This document shows, piece after piece, positions 56,901 through 64,000 of a stretch of DNA of 64,000 nucleotides; within the stretch, counting starts at the first letter, position 1, and the number at the start of each line of letters is the position of its first letter. Under the pieces are notes generated by a model, which was given only the letters and a program-made list of their open reading frames with translations, was not told where the DNA came from and made no database searches. Made by a program: the position numbers and the translations under genes. This stretch comes from Diploscapter coronatus (lineage: Eukaryota > Nematoda > Chromadorea > Rhabditida > Rhabditidae), in the NCBI GenBank assembly GCA_964036155.1, contig OZ038423.1, positions 26,923,249-26,987,248 on the forward strand, read 5' to 3'.

Positions 56901-59900
56901 TGTTGAGAGATAAAAAATTGACGTTTTGAAACTGAATTTTCTTCTACTTTTTCGTTACAAAAAAAAGTTTAACAGAATAGAAATAAAACCGAACCGGAGT
57001 TATAACCGTAAAATCGGGCAAGTGACTTCCGCCGGCTTTCGGGTGGTTGGACAGGAAAACGTCGCCATTTGTTATTTTATCCAACCCAATGTGCTCAATT
57101 TGGAAAGTTACCGCATACTGCATGCCTCCTAAAAATTAGAAATAGAAGATAAAATGAAAAAGTAAGGGATAATAAAAATCACAGAACATAGAAAAATTAA
57201 ACAAAGTAAAGGCTGAAGGAATGATAGAAATAACAATTAGAAAAGAATAAAAATACCCAAATGAACCGGAATATGCGGGGCGTTCGCGATCAGACCACCA
57301 TCAGGACCAAACAAAGCACAGGAAAAGTCGAGGCGCTCCTAGAAAACTACTGATTGTTATTGAGGAAATTTCTAGGACAAAGGTAGCAAACGCATGAAAC
57401 TCCTTTCTGATACATTGAAAATTTGAGGCGTAATTGAAAATCTCACATTTTTGAAGAATAGTATCACTCTTCAATGAGATATTTAGAAAAAAGATAAATT
57501 GAATTTTAAAAAAAAAACTAATAAAATAGGAAGAAAAATAAAGAAAAACCTTGATGTTTGTTGAAATTGAGGTCCTTTGTAGGGCTTTTCCCATTTGTTC
57601 GGCAATTGACATAAATCGATTCGAGAAAATCGCGAGGCGTATTGGGTCCATCTGAAATATGCAAAAGAATTAAAATAAATAATAACAAGAATCTCACATG
57701 AGTGCTAAAATCGTTCTCCTTCTTCGTGCCAACCTCCAGTCGAATGTTGCCTTCTTTCGTGATCACCGCTTTGCATAACGGCTCGACGACTACGGTGCTG
57801 AAAAATAATCAATTTAATTACTCTAATTAATTCTTTAATTACCCTAATTAGCTATTTGATTCCCTAATTAACATGTTTAATTACTCTAATTAACTGTTTA
57901 AGTACCCTCGAATAGCTCCTTTAATCACCCTAGTTGGTTTCCTTAACTACCCCAATTAACCTATTAAATTACCTATTATTATCGATGATCAGAGCTGGTC
58001 CTTGTATAGTGTGTCCTGCTTTCAGATTGTGAAGTTGATAGATATTGGTGGCCAGTTTGCCCTCATCGAAAAACACGAGTCGTTCGGTGGTGACAGGGGG
58101 CTGTTCGGGCTCTTCTGCGTCCTCCAGGTGTTCGGAAACGTGAATCACGGACTTGCCCACGCCGCGGATTCTTGAACATTATTGATTTTTTTTGTAACAA
58201 ACTAAACTATGTTTCAAGAAGATGGTATAAATAGTGTCGTTCATGTCATATCAATGGTTCGAATAACTCTGGAACATCATGAGAATTTCGAGGAAAAAAT
58301 TAAGCAGAAGCTAACAAAACGTGCTGATTATTTCAATTGTATGTTTAAAATTTCAAGAAGTTCAATATATTTGATCATATTTAGTGGGATAGTAAAAAAT
58401 TACAACAAAAAAAGAAAAAACGCACCTAACATCGTCCACGATAATGTTCCTGTTATGCAGGTTGAAACCGTATTCTTTCTTGTAGATCTCCCGGAAAGAC
58501 TCGATGAAATTTGTCAGAGAAGCCGGTTTTTGCGGGTCGAATTGAGCGTGGACGATGATCGAGGAATCCGTCCTTTCATAGCGCATGTGAAGAATGTGCT
58601 CACAGGTGATACGCTCTGGGGGAAAACCCTGAAAAATATTCATTCAAATGAATTTCTTTAAAAATAATTGGAAGAAATAGTGGAAAAATGTCATTCTTGA
58701 GAGAAAGTAACAAAAATCAATATTTTTGCGAAAAAACTAATTAGTTTTTGCGGAACTAAAAATAATAGGGGTTTTTCAGGTAAATAAGTTGCAATTTTAA
58801 TTAAACTACCTGCTCAATCAACTGGTTCTTTGCCTTGTCCGATAGATGATTGAAGCGGTCTTTTAAGAACGGGAAAAGTTCGTCCGTTAGCACTTTGTGA
58901 GCCGGCTCCTGTATGTCACAGACAACGTCAGCCAAGGCAATTCCAAAGGCTGACAAAACCGACGAATACTTGTGGATGAAGACGGTGTTGATTCCTAAAG
59001 TCACAAGCATAAATCAGATGGGAAGTATTTTACTAGCAAAGAAGATTATAAATTTTCTCGAAAAAAGTACTTACCTTTCAGAAGATAGAATTTTTCTTTC
59101 TATCAGAAAAAAATCAGTAAGAAAAATACCCAAAATTCTTGCGATCGAGCAGGCATGTTGACCCCCCGCTCCTCCAAAACTCGCCAGAGCATGAATCGCT
59201 GTATCATAACCGCGAGACTGAAAAATAAAATATTTTTGGAAAAAATCGACTTTTTAATTTGACCTGGGTCAAGGCCCGAATCGGCCGACACATTTCTTCA
59301 TTAGCGACCGCGACAAAACCCAGGGCTACCTGAAATGCTGTTTTTCTTCAAAACTCAGATATCACGACTTGTTATTTCTAGGTCAGACTACTCGGTTATG
59401 AATGGTGTTCTGACAGCTTTGGCATCTGACTTTTTACTATTAGGACACCCATTTCTTTATATCATCTGAGACCTAGTGAAAAACTCCACTTTTCCAAAAA
59501 TTTTAAATCTGACCTCCTCAACCTTGTACTCCTTTTGCTCTGCGTCTGGGTGCGCCTTAATGAACTCATTGATTTGTTTCGTTAAATCCTCCATTTGTTT
59601 GTACGCCGCGTCTCTAAAAATTTTCAAATCCTATAAATTTGGGTATAAAAAGCATTTTCTAAAATTTAATGGCCTATAAATTTTTCACACTAATTTGAAT
59701 CATTTATGAAAAAATTACTTGTCCAAAATCTCGTCTGCCTTCGGGCCGAAAATTGCCGGGAAAAAGTCGGGCAAGATTCTTCCGAGCACTACATTTGCAT
59801 CCGTTATCGTCAAGTGACTAAAAATTCGATTTTTTAGGAAACTAGAAAATTAGAATTCTTACCCATTTTTCTTGTAGCAAACCGGCCCAGGGTGGGCACC

Positions 59901-62900
59901 CGCACTTTCTGGTCCGACTGTGAAAAGCCCGTTTCGGAAATAGAGTCGCGAACCGCCACCGGCAGCCACGGTGTTGATGTCGAGCTAAAAAATCGGAAAA
60001 ATGAAAGGGAACAATTTTGGCGCTTGCAAAAATGGTCATATTTTCGCAATGAGAGCATAAAGAACAGTTGCTTTTTTATTAGGGCTTTTTTAAAAAGGTC
60101 CAAATTTTTAATTTCTACCTGTGGAGCCTGAATCGTGACTCCGGCAGTGGTTGTTTCCATGACTTGCTCCAAATGTCCTGCGTATCGGCAAACCTGCAAT
60201 TTCAATCCAGATAAAAGAAAAGTCGAGGTCAATCTCAAAACAAAATGCTTCGAGGAAAAACTAGGAATCAAACAGCTTCTCCTACATCAGTTGAAGTGCC
60301 TCCCATATCGAAGCCGATTATTGGTTGTTTCTTTTCCTGATCGTAGGCCGTCATCGCGACTCCAACCACGCCTCCGGCCGGGCCGGAAAGGATTGCTTTT
60401 GAGCCGCAGAAACTGAAACATGAGGTTTCGCAACTTTTTCCAAAGTTCCGGAAATTTATCTAATTTTGAAAATTTGTATTTCTTAAAATTCATGACGTAG
60501 AACCTCAGAGCATCTCCTAAGAGCCACTAAATAGTAAATTATTCATCATTTCCTAACTGTGAAAATTCAGTTCCCACGAATTTCTAGTCTGATCTTTTGT
60601 TATTTCGGAAAGAAAAGCTAAAGTTCCCCTATTTTTCAAATTTCGAAAATTAGTTCCCAGTCAAGGCTCATTGGTTTTTGAAATACCGCATTTTTTCGAG
60701 TTTTTTTTTCTCATTAACCTAGTTTTCCTTATGTGCGTGGCGAAATTGAGTTTCTAGTGCCTTAAAAGATGGCGGGTCATAGCTTTTAGCTTTATGTTTT
60801 CGAAGTGAGAAACTTTTCGTTAATTTTCTGCAGCTATTTTTCTTTTTTCATTATCGTCATTTTCATCATGTATCCATCTAGAAACAGATTTTTGAAACTG
60901 TCAAACTGATAATTTTACTTTTCATCACTGACAGGAACTAATATGCCCGTCTTTCCAATGCCATTGAATTTCCGTACCAAGCTTTTAAAAGCGATTCGAG
61001 TTCAAAGATCTCCACCCAATTCTCAAATCAAACTCGTATTTGTATTTTCGAGCGTATTTAAAATTTTTAACACTTTTCTTACTTCCTGACATTGCACAGC
61101 CCTCCGTCCGACTGCATGAAGTTCAGCGATACTTTGTCGATGTTTTTGAAGCCTGACTCGAAGCCTTTGATATAGTCTAGAATTTTCGGGGTCAGATAGG
61201 CGTCCGCGGAAACTAAAAAATGAATTTTCACCGCAGATTCTCAACTTCCTATTCAAAACAGATTTATGATGAAGTCTTAAAACTTTCTATTTGAAAAAGC
61301 CGTATTTTTTTAAATCACCGGTAAATCCCCTGGGCACGGCCTTAATCATGGGCATGAGCTTGTGCGATAAAGAAATATTCGAAATTCCGGCTTTTCTCGC
61401 TATCTGGGCAACTTGCAACTCGTGGTTGGGGTATCTAAATATGAGTTCTTTAGAAAGAAAGATTTTTCATCAAAATCAATCAAAATTTAGGCTAAAATTA
61501 TCCCATTTTCTCCGAAAAGAATGAAAAAATACGAAAATCTGAAGTAAAAAAAATGAAGATTACTGCAATTTTTCAAAATGTTAAGTTTTACATAAAATAA
61601 TACAGCTCAGAATCTTCTTCTATCAAAAATATGATAATTTGAGGTTAAAAAAATAAAAATTATTGCATTTTATTTAAAAAAAAAAAAGTTTACATGAAAG
61701 AATGCAGCAAAACAACGGCTATTGAGTCGATGCCCCTCTTTTTGAGTCCTTGAAAACTCGCGATCAGTTCGGTCTCATCAATTTCTTGCTCCACGATTAT
61801 CTGAAAAATTGATTTTAACAAATTTCAGGATTTTTATTCCTCGTTTATTTATTTTTCTACTTCATTCTTTTTTTTAGTTTATCGTCCAGATATTTTTTTT
61901 CTCTTTTTCTTTAATTTCTTAGAATTTAGCCTCGATCTTCAAAACAATTATTACCATATTTCTCTCTCATGTTTGAAATTTCAAAATCACGTTTATGATA
62001 ATAGGTTACCGTGAAAACATGAAAAACGCAGGTAAATATTTTGAAAGACTTGTTATTTCCCTGATTTGATTTCGACGTTTCGAAGAAAACCACACAAGAG
62101 ACCGAAGGTAATTTGGAATGCATAAAATTGGATTTGAAATTGAAGTCAAAGAACCAATTCTTCTGGTTTTAACTCTAGCTCTATGCACGAAAAATGCTGT
62201 TCAAGCTAAACCTAATAAAACCGCAATTTTAGTTCGATCTTCACCGTTTCACCTTTCAATAAGATAGAATAATTTTTTCGGGTTTCAAAATTCTATCTCA
62301 ATTCTAGATTAATTTCTCAATTTCTTGAAATTTGGTCTTTGCATTGACGAATTTCTAATTAGCTTTCATAGAGAAATTGAAATTAGATTTTGCATAATCA
62401 AAGAAAATTGGACTTTCATAAATGTAAAAAGCAACTGTCACCGGGAAACCTTTCATCATATAAAGCATGGAAGAGTATCGAAAGAGACATTTTCTAATAG
62501 TCTCTTTGCCATTTTCCAATTTAGTGATTTTTATGCAATAATTTAAAAAATTGAAAATCAACCCCACCTCCGCGTCATTGATGCCCTTCTTGTAGACGCC
62601 AATATTGGTCATCGCGCAGCTTTTATCGTGGACGAGAACGCGCTCCTTCACTTCGACCACTTCCTCGTAGAGCATCTAAAATTAAAAATTCCGCTTTTTC
62701 AGTTTTTACATTTTATTTTTACTCGTCAAGTAAAAAATCAAACAAATCATATTCTTTGGCAGATTTTTCATAATTTTTATTTTTTATAAATTAAAAGAAA
62801 ACTTACCTCAGGCACTTTGATATTCAGGTCAAAAATGCGGGGTCGCGACTGGTTGCCGATGAAAAGCAGGTCCCTAAAACCCCTGGTCACAACGAGGGCC

Positions 62901-63853
62901 ATTCGCTCGCCTTGTCTTTCGAGAAGTGCGTTCGTCGCGACGGTTGTCCCCATGCGGATCCACGAAATTGCATCTATAAGGGGGGTTTTCTTTAAATTCC
63001 GCTCAAAAATGATATTTCGTATTCCACACTCACTTTTTTACACAATCGTCCGTGTGTTGATCAAAAACTAGATGTAGAGAGGTGTAAATATAGGAAATCG
63101 TAAAATATCGCCATATATATTTTAGGTAACTTTAAATTTTGTCAGAACCTTTTGAGCAATTTTCAATGCTTTTCTCCGAATTAACCCCAATATTCGTTTT
63201 CAAAAAACTGAGGAGTTTGATATTGATTCAATTTTCTAGACTAGATGTCCTCGATCAAAGTACGCCTTTTCTCTAAACTCTTTATTTCTCTCTTCGCGTA
63301 CATTTTAAGTGCACGCGACCGTTCTTTCCGAGGAAGATATCTATTGGAAAAGTTACACAGATATGCCACATTTCCTCCTCCCCCTAACTATTTGAAACAC
63401 GAGGTCAAAGAAAAAAGCGAAAGACAAACAACGACTTACGCAATATCATCAATTTTTGGATCATTTTGAAAAAGCTAGAGAAAAATCAAATTTACCGGTC
63501 GGTATTGGCCCGGATTTATCGATTTTCTGCCCGGTTTCCTCCTCCAGGAGTCGTCGAATTCCCTCTGTCGGGGCATCTTTGTAATTTGAGGGGTCGACCG
63601 ATAAAAGCTAAAAAGTTAGAGATTTATGAAAAAAATCGTAAAAATTAAAAATAAAGAAAAACGACAAATAACGCAGTGGTTTTTTGAAAAATGGCAAAAA
63701 TCGATGAAAACCAACTTCTGTCAATTTTCAACGGACCTTATAAACCCTGGTCGATCCATCGGGTCGAAACAGGCAAATATCGGTAAATGTTCCGCCTCGA
63801 TCGATCGAAAATCCATATCCTTGGCGTTGATTTGCCCCCGACTTATCCGCCAT
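53999..63853 (-). CDS. OPLAH: 5-oxoprolinase (ATP-hydrolysing), full length
   Basis: This cytosolic enzyme opens 5-oxo-L-proline to glutamate at the cost of ATP, the salvage step of the gamma-glutamyl (glutathione) cycle. The start at 63853 gives [20 protein letters not shown] with GGTFTDI, the nucleotide-binding opening of the hydantoinase A half, then [20 protein letters not shown] and [16 protein letters not shown]. The hydantoinase B half begins near 57.65 kb: [20 protein letters not shown], then [29 protein letters not shown] and [14 protein letters not shown]. It continues through [20 protein letters not shown] to [17 protein letters not shown]. The C-terminus reads [17 protein letters not shown] and a TAA. 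Over 20 exons are spread over 9.9 kb; I did not verify every junction. No key segment is missing. Confidence 0.95.
57795..57975. repeat. Degenerate AATTA-rich tandem repeat in a 5-oxoprolinase intron
   Basis: Units of roughly 20 bases built on TTTAATTACCCTAATTA are repeated about eight times with drift (ATTACTCTAATTAATTCTTT, ATTACCCTAATTAGCTATTT and so on). They fill almost the whole intron between two exons. The repeat is non-coding. Confidence 0.8.
61530..61705. repeat. Direct repeat of about 80 bases beside a 5-oxoprolinase exon
   Basis: Two similar copies lie in tandem, about 61531-61612 and 61622-61712. Both run through AAAAATGAAGATTACTGCA-like sequence to GTTTTACATAAAATAATACAGC or GTTTACATGAAAGAATGCAGC. 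The second copy overlaps an exon edge and its donor site on the minus strand, so the first may be a decayed duplicate of that edge. Confidence 0.5.
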
Positions 63854-64000
63854 TCGAAAATTCGGAAACTAAATCAATTTTGATCTAGGTTAAACGAAAG
63901 GCCAATGTATTCAAATTTCTGCAACACTTTCTAACTTGGGTAAAAATTAATGCAGAAAATAAACTTTTCCAGTGAAATAGAAATTATTTCTGGAAAATTA
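63854..64000. other. Upstream edge of the 5-oxoprolinase gene
   Basis: Only 147 bases lie upstream of the start codon inside the window. They are AT-rich and show no clear acceptor close to the ATG, so the promoter lies mostly outside. Confidence 0.4.

Noticed and set aside
1..64000. tRNA, rRNA or CRISPR features
   Set aside because: I scanned for T-loop-like GGTTCGAATCC words and for regularly spaced identical repeats and found none that hold up. An automated tRNA scan was not possible.

Overview
This window is nuclear DNA of a nematode, most likely a rhabditid. Genes are cut by many short AT-rich introns with GT...TTTTCAG or TTTAG borders. Several start codons sit directly behind a splice acceptor, as expected for spliced-leader trans-splicing. 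One gene belongs to the nematode-only Srt chemoreceptor family. From memory, the C. elegans orthologues of rps-11, mars-1, vha-8, IMP4, ubxn-2, NDUFA12 and 5-oxoprolinase all lie on chromosome IV; I could not check this.

Layout. 0.9-1.9 kb: ribosomal protein S11 (+), followed by a long fold-back repeat. 2.8-26.5 kb: three co-oriented minus-strand genes, a KIAA2013-like membrane protein, cytosolic methionyl-tRNA synthetase with a C-terminal EMAPII domain, and the rRNA-processing factor ESF1; this looks like an operon. A 5.5-kb intron of the synthetase carries an apparently intact srt receptor gene on the opposite strand. That gene's second intron holds a dead Tc1/mariner element and a 1-kb fold-back element. 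27.3-29.0 kb: V-ATPase subunit E (+). 30.1-37.1 kb: a second minus-strand cluster, p47/ubxn-2, NDUFA12 and IMP4, with operon-like poly(A)/acceptor spacing. 38.2-38.9 kb: a Ly6/uPAR-like surface protein (+). 39.2-41.6 kb: a type I membrane protein with a degenerate Notch-ligand-like ectodomain (-). 41.6-45.4 kb: purine-rich DNA and an HSP70 gene fragment. 45.4-48.4 kb: a TIG-ankyrin-death domain protein (-). 50.6-53.7 kb: an orphan protein built of three modules (+). 54.0-63.9 kb: 5-oxoprolinase (-).

Most genes are housekeeping: translation and ribosome assembly (rps-11, ESF1, IMP4, MetRS), bioenergetics (V-ATPase E, NDUFA12), p97 adaptor work (p47) and glutathione recycling (5-oxoprolinase). 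The unusual items are the TIG-ankyrin-death protein, which has the architecture of an NF-kB precursor without the DNA-binding half, the three-module orphan, and the receptor gene nested inside the synthetase. Exon joins were worked out by hand. For srt, vha-8, the TIG-ankyrin-death gene, the orphan and rps-11 every junction keeps the reading frame. For the other multi-exon genes I give the outer limits and the recognised exons. I saw no tRNA, rRNA or CRISPR array.
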